64,000 nucleotides of DNA, from assembly GCF_000772705.2 (NCBI RefSeq), contig NZ_JSBW02000086.1, positions 1 to 64,000 of the forward strand, given 5' to 3'. The notes under the pieces were generated by a model. That model saw only the letters and a list, made by a program, of their open reading frames with translations. It did not search any database and had not been told where the DNA came from. This DNA comes from Xanthomonas vasicola. Lineage in GTDB: Bacteria; Pseudomonadota; Gammaproteobacteria; Xanthomonadales; Xanthomonadaceae. Shown here in pieces: positions 19,259 through 28,436 of this stretch. How positions within the stretch are numbered: position 1 is the first letter of the stretch; each line of letters starts with the position of its first letter. The position numbers were made by a program, and so were the translations under genes.

Positions 19259-19288
19259 GCGCTACACCGGCAGATTGATGCCTAAACA

Positions 19289-19324
19289 CAGCGCGGCGCG
19301 GCACTTCGGTGTCGCGCCGCGCTG
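19289..19324 (+). terminator. Terminator after the symporter gene
   Basis: A 16-base stem (CAGCGCGGCGCGGCAC / GTGTCGCGCCGCGCTG, one G-U pair) is capped by a TTCG tetraloop. CGTTTG follows. The U tract is weak but the stem is very stable. Confidence 0.75.
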
Positions 19325-19370
19325 CGTTTGAAGCGTGCGTTTCTGGTGTCGCTTATAGCGGCTACCAGGA

Positions 19371-19496
19371 CGCAGCGAGCAGTCGTCAGGTGGGTGCGAA
19401 AGGCGCGCAGGAACCGGAGTGCACACGTGGTACGTGCCGATTCCGGGTACTGGGCGCGCCCGCCTGGCGACTGTGCAGTCGTTTTGCTAGCTGCGC
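19371..19496 (+). repeat. Dispersed palindromic intergenic element, copy A
   Basis: Between two convergent genes lies a 125-base element whose ends form an imperfect inverted repeat: GCAGTCGTCAGGTGGGTG on the left and CGCCTGGCGACTGTGC on the right. Mismatches are mostly G-U compatible. A second copy in the opposite orientation lies at 26822-26950 and a degenerate one near 57818-57900. Transcribed, it would fold into one long hairpin. Confidence 0.6.
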
Positions 19497-21341
19497 TTAG
19501 ACGCGTGCCGCGGCCAGGCTGGCGGCGAGCAGGTTGAACGGCTCATGCCACGGCGTTTCCAGCCAGGTTTCCAGTGCGGCGGCCGGCATCGGTTTGGCGA
19601 TCCAGTAGCCCTGGCCTTCGTCGCAACCCCAGGCGCGTAACTGCGCATACGCCTCTGCCGATTCGATACCTTCGGCGACCACGCGCTGGCCCAGACTGTG
19701 GCCGAGCTGGATCATCGTCGGCACCAGCGTGCGGTCGGTGCGGCTGTCCGGCAACGAGCGGATGAAGGATTGGTCGACCTTCAGCGCGCTGGCAGGCAGC
19801 TGCTTGAGATAACTGAAATTGCTGTAGCCAGTACCGAAGTCGTCGATGGCGATATGCACGCCCAACGCTGCAATAGCCGCCAGTTGTTCGGCCAGATGCT
19901 CGGGGTGGCGGATCATCGCGCTTTCGGTGAATTCGATTTCCAGCCGGCGCGGGTCCAGCTTGTAGCGATCCAGGCCGCGCCGCAGCAGGCCGGCAAAACC
20001 GGGGCGATCCAGATCGACAGCCGACACGTTCAACGCCAGATTGAAGTCCAGGCCTTGCTGTTGCCAGCGCGCTGCCTGCGCGATGCCGTTATCGATAACC
20101 CAGGCGGTAATGCGGTTGATCAGCGCTGTTTTCTCGGCCATCGGAATGAAGTCCGACGGTATCACCGGGCCAATCATTGGGTGATGCCAGCGCAGCAATG
20201 CTTCCACGCCTACGCAGCGGTGGTCGTGCAGATCCACGCGCGGTTGATAGTGCAGGCGCAGCTGACCGGCGCTGTCTAGCGCAGCGGGCAGGGCGGCAAG
20301 CAGGCGAAAGGTGCTGCGCTGGGCAACATCGTGCTTGCGCTCGTACATGCTCCACGGCATGCAGCGATCGCGCGAGACATCCACCGCGGTGGTCAGCGAA
20401 CGGATGGTATCGGCGGCGCCGTAGGTGGACTGCAACGCGACCGCACCAATCGAAGCCACCGCGGTATGCGGGATGCCTTGATGTTCCAACGGCTCGGTGA
20501 ATGCTTTAGAGACCTTGGTGCAAATGGTTGCAAGACGTTGGCCTTCGGCCTGCGCCAGGAAGCCCAGGGTCGTGGGGTCCAACCGATACAGCAGGGTGCC
20601 GCCGGGCAGATAGGCGGCCAGGCGACGCTGGGCCAACGTGATATAGCCATCTACGTATTCCCAGCCCAGCGCCTTGACCATTTCTCGCAAATAGTCGCTG
20701 CCGCAGACGTCGATGGCCACCGCCGTGGTGGCCGGTGCGGTGTCGCGTTGCGATAGCCAGGTTTCCATGTCTTCGCTGAAACGCGAGCGGTTGGGTAGCC
20801 CGGTTGGACCATCGCGGTAGGTGTTGCTGCGCAGGTTTTCCACGCGCAGCACGGCCAGGTCGCGCAGACCTTCCAGCTGAGTGATCGCCGCTGCATCCAG
20901 TCCCTCGCGCGGGCTGGTGCCGACCACGCACAGTGTGCCGATGGTGTGGCCGTCACGTAGCTTGAGCGGTGCGCCGGCGTAGAAGCGAATGTACGGCGGG
21001 CCCAGCACCAGCGGGTTGTCGCAGAAGCGCGGATCCAGCTGCGCATCGGGTACCACCATCACTTCGTCCGAGCGGATCGCGTGTGCGCAGAACGCCTGGC
21101 TGCGTGGCGTTTCGCGCGCTTCCAGGCCAACGCGTGCCTTGAACCACTGGTGGTGCTCGTCCACCAGCGACACCAGCGCAATTTCCGCGCCCAGGCTGCG
21201 CGCCGCCATGGCGGCAACCGTGTCGAACACCGGGTCTGGCAGCGAATCCAGCAGGCACAGGCCGCGCAACACCGCGAGCCGGGTGGACTCATCAAGCGTG
21301 CGCGGAAGAAGAGCGTCGACGGAGGCGGGCAAGGATGGCAT
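19497..21341 (-). CDS. GAF - degenerate GGDEF - EAL protein (probable c-di-GMP phosphodiesterase)
   Basis: The 614-residue soluble protein has three parts. A GAF domain spans residues 20-175 (QAFCAHAIRSDEVMVVPDA, FYAGAPLKLRDGHTIGTLC). A GGDEF domain spans about 178-330; it keeps the opening DGPTGLPNR but has RLDPTTLGFL where RxGGDEF should be, so cyclase activity is unlikely. An EAL domain spans 355-605 with its key motifs: EALLRW near 380, NVSA, EFTES, DDFGTGYS, LKVDQSFI and EGIES. An active phosphodiesterase controlled by the GAF domain is therefore likely. It is divergent from the manA mannanase gene. No membrane segment. Confidence 0.85.
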   Translation of the reverse strand: MPSLPASVDALLPRTLDESTRLAVLRGLCLLDSLPDPVFDTVAAMAARSLGAEIALVSLVDEHHQWFKARVGLEARETPRSQAFCAHAIRSDEVMVVPDAQLDPRFCDNPLVLGPPYIRFYAGAPLKLRDGHTIGTLCVVGTSPREGLDAAAITQLEGLRDLAVLRVENLRSNTYRDGPTGLPNRSRFSEDMETWLSQRDTAPATTAVAIDVCGSDYLREMVKALGWEYVDGYITLAQRRLAAYLPGGTLLYRLDPTTLGFLAQAEGQRLATICTKVSKAFTEPLEHQGIPHTAVASIGAVALQSTYGAADTIRSLTTAVDVSRDRCMPWSMYERKHDVAQRSTFRLLAALPAALDSAGQLRLHYQPRVDLHDHRCVGVEALLRWHHPMIGPVIPSDFIPMAEKTALINRITAWVIDNGIAQAARWQQQGLDFNLALNVSAVDLDRPGFAGLLRRGLDRYKLDPRRLEIEFTESAMIRHPEHLAEQLAAIAALGVHIAIDDFGTGYSNFSYLKQLPASALKVDQSFIRSLPDSRTDRTLVPTMIQLGHSLGQRVVAEGIESAEAYAQLRAWGCDEGQGYWIAKPMPAAALETWLETPWHEPFNLLAASLAAARV

Positions 21342-21804
21342 GTGATCGTATCGGCCTGAAGCGCAATCCCTTGAATCGCTGGTGATTGACTCTGTTCAGT
21401 TGCGGCAGAGCTGGGCATGGTCGCGTCGGTCTTCATGAATAGAAACCGTTGCGTCATCAACGTGCCGCACGCGATTTGCGGATCTACGTTGTCGCAACAG
21501 CGCGCCGTTGTTCCCGCGACCAATCGCTCTCTGCCTGAGCGGGAATGTGTGCTCACACCAACATATGGCGCGTGCTTTGTCTCGTCGACGCGCCTAAATA
21601 TCGTGCGTGCGCTGCCGATAACTGTCTTAACCGCAGCAGTGCCCATACAAACGCAACCATCTAGCTTCGCGCATGCGACCAATGATTGTTGGCCAGTGTT
21701 TGCTTATGTGATGCGCATTCGACAATGGGCGTTGCAAATTGACACATTCTTCACTCGCGTTGTGAATGTGCCATCGCGGTTTTGTCGCTCCTCTCTGGAA
21801 TATC
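21342..21804. other. Divergent promoter region between the EAL gene and manA
   Basis: This 460-base spacer is AT-richer than the flanks. TGTGA half-sites of the Crp/Clp type appear at about 21705-21709 and 21758-21762, neither with a clear TCACA partner. In X. campestris the mannanase gene manA is under Clp and DSF (RpfF) control, so a Clp site here is expected, but the sequence alone does not prove one. Short open frames in the region show no family signal. Confidence 0.4.
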
Positions 21805-22791
21805 GTGAACGCACTTTTGTCTTTTGCACAACGCATGCTCTTGGTCATCGCCGGTCTGTCGCTACCGTCTGCCGCCCATGCCGGGCTCACTGTCTCCGGC
21901 ACGCAGTTGCGCGAGTCCAACGGCAATGTATTGGTCCTGCGCGGCGTCAATCTTCCGCATGCCTGGTATCCGGGCCGCACTGATGCTGCGTTGGATGCCA
22001 TTGCTGCCACCGGCGCCAACAGCGTGCGAGTCGTGCTCAGTTCTGGCTACCGCTGGACGCGGACACCCGAGGCAGACGTGGCACGCATCATCGCGCGCTG
22101 TAAAAGCCTGGGCTTGATCGCCGTGCTGGAGGTACATGACACCACTGGGTATGGCGAAGACACCTCCGCTGCGAATCTGCTCAATGCGACCAATTACTGG
22201 GTCAGCATACGCAAGTCACTGGTCGGCAATGAAGACAATGTGGTCATCAATATCGCCAACGAACCGTTCGGCAACAGCCTCACTGGCAGCGAATGGGTCA
22301 ACAGCCATGCCAACGCCATCGCGACCTTGCGCAAGAACGGACTGACTCATGCATTGATGGTAGATGCCCCGAACTGGGGCCAGGATTGGCAGTTCTATAT
22401 GCGCGACAACGCCGCCGTCCTGCTCGCGCGCGACAGCCGCCGCAACCTCATTTTCAGCGTGCACATGTACGAGGTGTTCAGTAGCGACACCACGGTCAAT
22501 AATTATTTGCGCGCCTTCAGCGATAAAAAGCTGGCGTTGGTGATCGGCGAATTCGGCGGCGATCATCGCGGCGTGCATGTGGACGAAGCGGCCATCATGC
22601 GCCGCGCACGCGAATACAGCGTCGGCTACATGGGCTGGTCGTGGTCGGGCAATGATAGCGGCACGCAATCGCTGGACATCGCGATCGGCTGGAATGCCAC
22701 AAAACTGAGCACCTGGGGCCGCAGCTTGATACTGGGCACCGATGGCATCACGGCAACCTCGCGCAGGGCGAGCGTGTTCGGCCCGCTTTGA
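21805..22791 (+). CDS. manA: Endo-beta-1,4-mannanase (GH5 subfamily 8)
   Basis: The enzyme cuts internal beta-1,4 bonds in mannans; in X. campestris the ManA enzyme disperses biofilms. The 328-residue form starts at GTG 21805 (ATG 21766 is also in frame) and has a Sec signal peptide ending near PSAAHA, fitting type II export. The mature part has the GH5_8 pattern: LVLRGVNLPHAWYPG, NSVRVVLSSGYRWTR, LEVHDTTGYGED, the acid/base Glu in NIANEPFGN, DAPNWGQDWQ, and the nucleophile Glu in LVIGEFGGDH. No carbohydrate-binding module is present. It is divergent from the GAF-EAL gene. Confidence 0.9.
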   Translation: MNALLSFAQRMLLVIAGLSLPSAAHAGLTVSGTQLRESNGNVLVLRGVNLPHAWYPGRTDAALDAIAATGANSVRVVLSSGYRWTRTPEADVARIIARCKSLGLIAVLEVHDTTGYGEDTSAANLLNATNYWVSIRKSLVGNEDNVVINIANEPFGNSLTGSEWVNSHANAIATLRKNGLTHALMVDAPNWGQDWQFYMRDNAAVLLARDSRRNLIFSVHMYEVFSSDTTVNNYLRAFSDKKLALVIGEFGGDHRGVHVDEAAIMRRAREYSVGYMGWSWSGNDSGTQSLDIAIGWNATKLSTWGRSLILGTDGITATSRRASVFGPL

Positions 22792-22933
22792 GACTGAAGC
22801 CCTGAAGTTAGCGTCTATGTTTCTCTGGAGACGAAGATAGGGGCACTGCAAGCGTGTCGATCTGCGACTTTGCAGCGTGGCCCTTGTCGGCCGCCATCGC
22901 GGCGTACGCTGCAAACACGTCTCGATGGCGGTA

Positions 22934-23500
22934 CTAGCGCAACGGCCCCGGGCTTGGCCGCTTCGTCAGCTTGCGTTGCAGCGAGCGGCGGTGCATGCCG
23001 AGCAGTCGTGCCGCCGCTGAAACATTGCCGCCGGTTTCGTGCAGCGCCTGCTGGATGTGCTCCCACTGCAGGCGACTGAGTGGGGTCATCATTTCCTGCG
23101 CGCTTTCTTCTTCGTCCGGCTCGGGCAGATCGTCGTCCTCTTCGCCGAGCGCGCGCATGATGGTGGAGATATTCGCTGGCTTGGGCAGGTAATCGTCAGC
23201 ACCGAGTTTGATCGCCTCCACCGCCGTGGCGATGCTCGCGTAGCCGGTGACCAGCAGAATGCGCATGTCGGCGCGGATCTCACGTAGCGGCTGGATCAGA
23301 CTCAAACCAGAATCGTGGCCGAGCTTGAGATCGACCAGCGCAAAGTCCGGCAACGCGCTGCGTGCAGTAGACAATGCACTGGCCGCATCGGTGGCGGTGA
23401 GCGTTTCCACACCGCGGCGTGCGAGGCTGCGTTGCAGCGTGCGCAGGTACAAGGTGTCGTCGTCGACCAATAGGCCGGTACGGATCGGGGGGCTTGTCAT
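22934..23500 (-). CDS. RegA/PrrA/ActR-type response regulator
   Basis: The 188-residue regulator has a receiver domain (acidic VDDD near residue 12, phosphoacceptor Asp57 in LVDLKLGHD, VTGYASIATAVEAIKLGADDYLPKP), a short acidic linker (residues 118-135), and a C-terminal Fis-type helix-turn-helix, GNVSAAARLLGMHRRSLQRKL. This is the compact RegA layout without an AAA domain. The start in the ATGA overlap with the kinase gene shows they are a pair. RegA regulators control redox and respiration genes in alpha- and gammaproteobacteria; targets here are unknown. Confidence 0.88.
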   Translation of the reverse strand: MTSPPIRTGLLVDDDTLYLRTLQRSLARRGVETLTATDAASALSTARSALPDFALVDLKLGHDSGLSLIQPLREIRADMRILLVTGYASIATAVEAIKLGADDYLPKPANISTIMRALGEEDDDLPEPDEEESAQEMMTPLSRLQWEHIQQALHETGGNVSAAARLLGMHRRSLQRKLTKRPSPGPLR

Positions 23501-24723
23501 GCGAGTGCCTCGTGTTCGGAGAGCGGCAGACGGAAACCGACGCGCGCGCCGCTGCCTTCGGCGGGCAGCATCCACAACTCGCCCTGCAGGCGTTCGACGG
23601 TGGCATGCGAGAGCGCCAGCCCGACGCCCATGCCGTCGTGCTTGCCGCTGTTGAACAAGGTGCCCGGCAGCATCGCTTGCGCGGTGTCGAAGCCAGGGCC
23701 GTAGTCGCGCACTTCGCCACTGAGATGGTCGTGTTCTACCCGCAGGGTCAGGTCGATCTGCGGGCGCCCGGCGCGTTCGCCGGCATCGGCGGCATTGTTG
23801 AGCAGCACCATCAACAAATGACTGACGCCGGGTTGCAGCATCAGTCGCATCGGTGCGTCCTCGTTGCGGCGCAGTTCGATAGTGGGGCGCACCAGACGCC
23901 ATTGCTCCAGCACTTCTTTCACTGCCACCTCGCGGCTGAGGTGGCCGTTGTCGGCGGGCGCCGCCAGTGCCAAGACGCGTTCGTGGCACTGCACCAGCAA
24001 CTCGCGCAAGGTATCCAGATCTTCGCGCAGTTCGCCTTGCTCGCACTGGTCGGCGATGTCGTCCACCAGCAGGGTCATGGTGGCCAGCGGCGTGTTCAAT
24101 TCGTGCGCGACCGACGCCGCATGCGTGGCCAGCGCCACGATGCCTTCGTTGCGGGCAAAGCGCTCACGCAAGGTGGAAATCTCGCGCTCACGCTCGCGCA
24201 TCGAGAAAGCCAACCGCGTAGCGAACGCCAGCACCACCACCGTGGACAGCAGGAAGTTGGCGGCCATGCCCCACATGTGCAGGCTGAGCGGGTCGAAGCC
24301 GCCGTAGGGCAATGGCAGCCCGAACGCGGCGCTGATCACGTAGCCGGCCACGCACGAGGCCGCCACCGCCATCGCCCAGCCCAACGGCAGTGCCAACGCG
24401 GCCAGCGCGATCAACACCAGGAACAACGAACCGAACGGATTGGCGATACCGCCGCTCCAGCCCACCATCCAGGTCAGCACCGTCACGTCCACCAGGATGT
24501 GGCCGAATTCGGTCGCGGGCCTCACCGCGCCGCGGTGGGCCACGCGCAGTTGCGCATACAGGTTGAACACCGCCAGCGCCGCCACGCCGGCCCAAAGCGG
24601 CTGCTGCGGCAGGTTCAGGCCCATCAGCCAGGTGGCGACCAGGATGGTGGCGGCCTGGCCGGCGGTAGCCAGCCAGCGCAGGCTGCACAGGGTCCGCAGG
24701 AAGGAAGCGTCGGAGGTGTTCAT
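23497..24723 (-). CDS. RegB/PrrB-type redox sensor histidine kinase
   Basis: The 408-residue kinase has about six membrane helices (residues 10-190), then the H-box VAHELNTPLATM with the phosphorylated His, and an ATPase domain with NNAADAGERA, DYGPGFD and GMGVGLALSHATVERL. The loop sequence GGIANPF fits the ubiquinone-binding GGxxNPF heptapeptide of RegB. A cysteine in QCHERVLALA sits about where the redox-active Cys of RegB does. Together these make a quinone-pool or redox sensor likely. Start ATG 24723 was preferred over upstream codons because the helices begin soon after it. It is divergent from ispG. Confidence 0.85.
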   Translation of the reverse strand: MNTSDASFLRTLCSLRWLATAGQAATILVATWLMGLNLPQQPLWAGVAALAVFNLYAQLRVAHRGAVRPATEFGHILVDVTVLTWMVGWSGGIANPFGSLFLVLIALAALALPLGWAMAVAASCVAGYVISAAFGLPLPYGGFDPLSLHMWGMAANFLLSTVVVLAFATRLAFSMREREREISTLRERFARNEGIVALATHAASVAHELNTPLATMTLLVDDIADQCEQGELREDLDTLRELLVQCHERVLALAAPADNGHLSREVAVKEVLEQWRLVRPTIELRRNEDAPMRLMLQPGVSHLLMVLLNNAADAGERAGRPQIDLTLRVEHDHLSGEVRDYGPGFDTAQAMLPGTLFNSGKHDGMGVGLALSHATVERLQGELWMLPAEGSGARVGFRLPLSEHEALA

Positions 24724-24831
24724 CACGGCAATGCTATGCGCTCGGGGAGGTGGTGGCCTGCGACAAACCGTCGCATCGGCCGGGACGGTGGCGCGCACGG
24801 CGCTTCAGCTGTGAGCGCACGGCGGACAGGC

Positions 24832-24837
24832 TAAAAT
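24832..24837 (+). promoter_or_regulatory. -10 box of ispG suggesting a leaderless transcript
   Basis: TAAAAT ends six bases before the ispG ATG at 24844. Transcription would start at or within a base or two of the start codon. A -35 box is weak (CTGTGA at 24809-24814). No Shine-Dalgarno sequence can fit. Confidence 0.45.
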
Positions 24838-24843
24838 ACCGCG

Positions 24844-26109
24844 ATGTATGACGCCGTGACCCGCCCAACCCCTCCCGCCGACGCCACCGCCTGGCCGCGT
24901 CGCATCACCCAGGCCGTCAAGATCGGCAGCGTAACCGTGGGCGGAGGCCATCCGGTCGTCGTCCAGTCGATGACCAACACCGACACTGCTGACATTGCCG
25001 GCAGCGTCAAGCAGGTGGCCGATCTGTGGCGCGCCGGCTCGGAAATGGTGCGCCTGACCGTCAACAATGCCGAGTCCGCTGCTGCCATCCCACGCATTGT
25101 CGACAAGCTGCGCATGATGGGGATCGAAGTACCGTTGATCGGCGACTTTCATTACAACGGCCACCAGTTGCTCGCAGCAGAGCCGGCCTGCGCCGAGGCA
25201 CTGGCCAAGTACCGCATCAATCCGGGCAATGTCGGTTTCGGCAAGAAGAAGGATCTGCAGTTCGGTCAGTTGATCGAGTTCGCCATCAAGTACGGCAAGC
25301 CGGTGCGCATCGGCGCCAACTGGGGCTCGCTGGACCAGTCGCTGGCGGCGCAGCTGATGGACGAAAACTCGCAGCGCGAAACGCCGTGGGACGCCGGCCG
25401 GGTGCTGCGCGAGGCGTTGATTCGCTCGGCGGTGGATTCGGCCGAACGCGCGGTGGACTTGGGCCTGCCGCGCGAGCGCATCATTCTCTCGGCCAAGGTG
25501 TCCGGCGTGCAGGAGCTGATCGCGGTGTATCGCGACATGGCCAGCCGCTGCGATTTCGCACTGCATCTGGGCCTGACCGAAGCCGGTATCGGTAGCAAAG
25601 GCATTGTCGCCTCGGCGGCAGCGCTGAGCGTGCTGCTGCAGGAAGGCATCGGCGACACCATCCGCATCTCGCTGACCCCGGAGCCGGGGCAGTCGCGTAC
25701 ACAGGAAGTGATCGTCGCGCAGGAACTGCTGCAGACCACCGGCCAGCGTGCATTTACGCCGATGGTCACCGCTTGCCCGGGCTGCGGCCGCACCACCTCA
25801 GAGTTCTTCCAGGAGCTGGCGGGGGTGGTACAGAACCATGTGCGCGCCAAGATGCCGGAGTGGAAGATCACCAATCCCGGCGCGGAGAACATGACCCTGG
25901 CGGTGATGGGCTGCGTGGTCAATGGGCCTGGCGAATCGCGCCACGCCAACATCGGTATTTCGCTGCCGGGTACCGGCGAGGCGCCTTCGGCGCCGGTGTT
26001 CATCGATGGCGAGAAAAGCGTCACCTTGCGCGGCGAAAACATCGCTCAAGAATTCATTGGCCTGATCGATCAATACGTCGAACGCACCTATGCCCGCCGC
26101 GCCGGCTGA
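24844..26109 (+). CDS. ispG: (E)-4-hydroxy-3-methylbut-2-enyl-diphosphate synthase
   Basis: IspG (GcpE) reduces methylerythritol cyclodiphosphate to HMBPP in the non-mevalonate isoprenoid pathway. The 421-residue product has [11 protein letters not shown] and the long-form proteobacterial insert region. The [4Fe-4S] ligands are in [13 protein letters not shown] and [18 protein letters not shown] (three Cys), with the catalytic Glu next to them. The start sits right behind a TAAAAT box. The end overlaps the next gene by 20 bases. Confidence 0.95.
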   Translation: MYDAVTRPTPPADATAWPRRITQAVKIGSVTVGGGHPVVVQSMTNTDTADIAGSVKQVADLWRAGSEMVRLTVNNAESAAAIPRIVDKLRMMGIEVPLIGDFHYNGHQLLAAEPACAEALAKYRINPGNVGFGKKKDLQFGQLIEFAIKYGKPVRIGANWGSLDQSLAAQLMDENSQRETPWDAGRVLREALIRSAVDSAERAVDLGLPRERIILSAKVSGVQELIAVYRDMASRCDFALHLGLTEAGIGSKGIVASAAALSVLLQEGIGDTIRISLTPEPGQSRTQEVIVAQELLQTTGQRAFTPMVTACPGCGRTTSEFFQELAGVVQNHVRAKMPEWKITNPGAENMTLAVMGCVVNGPGESRHANIGISLPGTGEAPSAPVFIDGEKSVTLRGENIAQEFIGLIDQYVERTYARRAG

Positions 26110-26821
26110 GTCGCCGGCCGGGTTCAAGGGGTGGTTGCGTAGCAATGCGTGGCGCATGGCGCTGCTGTTTGCCGGTGTGCTGCTGCCGCTGGGTCTATTC
26201 GTGGACCTGGCAGATGAAGTCCACGCACTGGAAAACATCTACTTCGACGAATCGCTGCTGTGGAGCATGCGCAGCATCGCCACGCCCGGGCTGGATGCGT
26301 TTTTCGGCGTGATCTCTAAAGTGGGCTACCAGTACGGCGTGATTCCGGCCGATATCGCCATCGTGCTGGTGTTGTTGGTCTTGCAGCGCTGGCGTGAAGG
26401 CACGTTTGCGGCGCTGGGATTCGGTGGCTCGGCATTGCTCAACATGGGCGCCAAGCAATTTTTTCAGCGCGACCGCCCCAGTCTGTGGGAGTCGATCGCG
26501 CCGGAAACGTCTTTCAGTTTTCCCAGCGGCCACGCGATGGGCTCGATGACGCTGGCGGCCGTGATCATCGCATTGGCCTGGAACACACGCTGGCGCTGGC
26601 CGGTGACGATCGCCGCCAGCCTGTTTGCGCTGCTGGTAGGCACCTCGCGCATCTATCTGGGCGTGCATTACCCCTCCGACATCCTGGGCGGCTGGTCGGC
26701 GGCGCTGGTGTGGGTGTTCGGGCTATATCTGGTGATGTTCCGCGGCGCGCGACGGCCGCATTGGCGCACGCCGAGCGGTGTGGTGGTGAAGCAGACCGGG
26801 CGCGCGCCGTTCGCCGATTAA
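26090..26821 (+). CDS. PAP2-family membrane phosphatase
   Basis: A 243-residue integral membrane phosphatase with five or six helices. The three PAP2 catalytic motifs are complete: [18 protein letters not shown] with its His, and [12 protein letters not shown] with Arg and His. Such enzymes remove phosphate from undecaprenyl pyrophosphate, phosphatidic acid or lipid A; since ispG feeds isoprenoid synthesis, an undecaprenyl substrate is attractive but unproven. It overlaps ispG by 20 bases and is therefore co-transcribed. Confidence 0.85.
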   Translation: MPAAPAESPAGFKGWLRSNAWRMALLFAGVLLPLGLFVDLADEVHALENIYFDESLLWSMRSIATPGLDAFFGVISKVGYQYGVIPADIAIVLVLLVLQRWREGTFAALGFGGSALLNMGAKQFFQRDRPSLWESIAPETSFSFPSGHAMGSMTLAAVIIALAWNTRWRWPVTIAASLFALLVGTSRIYLGVHYPSDILGGWSAALVWVFGLYLVMFRGARRPHWRTPSGVVVKQTGRAPFAD

Positions 26822-26950
26822 GAGCAGCTGATAAAACAACCGTGCAGCCGCTAGGCGGGTGTGGGCAGATGCTCGGAATCGGCATGTACCGCTCGTACAT
26901 TGCTGTTCTTGCGCGCCGTCCACCCAGCTGACGACTGCTCGCTACGTCTG
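26822..26950 (-). repeat. Dispersed palindromic intergenic element, copy B
   Basis: This copy lies in opposite orientation to copy A (19371-19496) and matches it along about 130 bases by eye at roughly three quarters of positions, best at GAGCAGTCGTCAG, GGCGCGCA, GCCGATTCCG and CCCGCCT. The centre forms TGTAC..GTACA. It follows the PAP2 stop directly and again lies between convergent genes. Confidence 0.6.
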
Positions 26951-26959
26951 CTAGACGCT

Positions 26960-28243
26960 CTAAGGGCGGGGGACACGCTCTCGTTGCGATAGCCGGACAC
27001 CAACGATGGCGCCGATGCACGCCAGCAAAATCACGTAATACGCCGGCCCCATCGGGTGCTGCTTGAGCAGCATCACCACCAGCAGCGGGGTCAGGCCGCC
27101 GAACACGGCATAGCCCAGGTTGTAGGCGAACGACACGCCAGACAGACGAACGACGGGTGGGAACGCCTCGACCATCACCCGTGGAATCGCACCCAGCACG
27201 CCTAGCGCAGCGCCGAGCAGGGCATATAGCGGGAATAACAATGTTGGGTCGCCCGCAAAGCGATAAAACAGCCATGCGCTGATGCCCAAAAACACACTAC
27301 CGGCCATCAGAACACGCCCGCTGCCCCAGCGGTCGGACAGCGCGCCGGCCACCACCGAGCCGATCGCCTGCAGCAGCACTGCCAGTAGATTGGCCTGCAA
27401 CGCGACTGGCGACGGATAGCCATACGCGCTTTGCAGCAGCGTGGGCGTCATTAGCGACACCACCAGCACTGCCGCCGCGATCACCCAGGTCAGCCACAAT
27501 GACAGCGCCAGACTGCGCGGGTGATCGCGCAGCACCACCTTCAGTGGCGTCTCGCGCGCCAGTGCGCGCATGGCAACCAGCTCGGCGAACACTGGCGTTT
27601 CATGCAGCCAACGCCGCAAATACACCGACAGTAGCCCGAAGATGCCGCCGGCCAGGAACGGCAGGCGCCACGCGTATTCGATAATTTCTGACGCCGTGAA
27701 CGCGTGGTTGAGCGCGCCTGCGCACAATGAACCGAGCAACACGCCGGCAGCCAGACCGGCGGTCAAAGCGCCGCAGGCCAGCCCTCTGCGTCGCGCCGGC
27801 ACGTGCTCTGCCACGAACACCCACGCGCTGGGCACTTCGCCACCGATGGCCGCGCCCTGCAGCAGGCGCATCGTCAACAGCAGCAGCGGCGCGGCCACGC
27901 CGATCTGCGCGTAGGTTGGCAGCACGCCGATGGCGAGCGTGGGCAAGGCCATCAATCCGATGCTCAGCGCGAACATGCGTTTGCGGCCAAGCAGGTCGCC
28001 GAAGTGCGCCATCACGATGCCGCCCAACGGGCGGATCAGGTAGCCGGCCGCAAAGATGCCGAATGTCTGCAGCTGGCGCGTCCACTCCGGGATGCCCGGC
28101 GGAAAGAACAGCTCGCCCAGTACCTTCGCGAAGAAAATGAAGATGATGAAGTCGTAGAACTCCAGCGCGCCGCCCAGCGCGGACAAGCTCAGCGTTTTGT
28201 AGTCGTTGCGGGTGAGTTGTGCTGGCGCGGCGTCGGTGGTCAT
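26960..28243 (-). CDS. MFS transporter, metabolite:H+ symporter type
   Basis: A 427-residue inner-membrane transporter with 12 helices. The N-terminal GALEFYDFIIF and the loop motif GDLLGRKRMFALSIGLMALPTLAIG are those of the MHS subfamily (ProP, KgtP, ShiA and YhjE relatives), as is the long central loop with GEVPSAWVFVAEHVPARRRG. The substrate may be an organic acid or a zwitterion; it cannot be decided here. It stands alone on the minus strand, about 190 bases downstream of the racemase gene. Confidence 0.85.
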   Translation of the reverse strand: MTTDAAPAQLTRNDYKTLSLSALGGALEFYDFIIFIFFAKVLGELFFPPGIPEWTRQLQTFGIFAAGYLIRPLGGIVMAHFGDLLGRKRMFALSIGLMALPTLAIGVLPTYAQIGVAAPLLLLTMRLLQGAAIGGEVPSAWVFVAEHVPARRRGLACGALTAGLAAGVLLGSLCAGALNHAFTASEIIEYAWRLPFLAGGIFGLLSVYLRRWLHETPVFAELVAMRALARETPLKVVLRDHPRSLALSLWLTWVIAAAVLVVSLMTPTLLQSAYGYPSPVALQANLLAVLLQAIGSVVAGALSDRWGSGRVLMAGSVFLGISAWLFYRFAGDPTLLFPLYALLGAALGVLGAIPRVMVEAFPPVVRLSGVSFAYNLGYAVFGGLTPLLVVMLLKQHPMGPAYYVILLACIGAIVGVRLSQRERVPRP

Positions 28244-28436
28244 GCGGTCGCATCCTGTTGCGGGTGGAAACGCATCGCCGTTGCAGCGTGGTAACGCGCC
28301 GAGCAGCCAATGCTAGCCGCCATGCGGGGCCGTCGCTACGCCGTTCCGGCGAGGGAGTGCCGATAGGACCCATAATACCTCACGCGAACGCGTGCGTGCA
28401 TCGGCCATCGCGCGTTGTCCGGGCTTTCGTCGCGAC

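Noticed and set aside
21342..21804. A complete Clp/Crp site before manA
   Set aside because: Only TGTGA half-sites are visible; the second half-site is missing at the proper distance, so no site is annotated.
22934..24046. A 370-residue version of the RegA-type regulator
   Set aside because: The extra N-terminus is Arg-rich and lies inside the kinase gene; the ATG at 23500 with the ATGA overlap gives the normal length.
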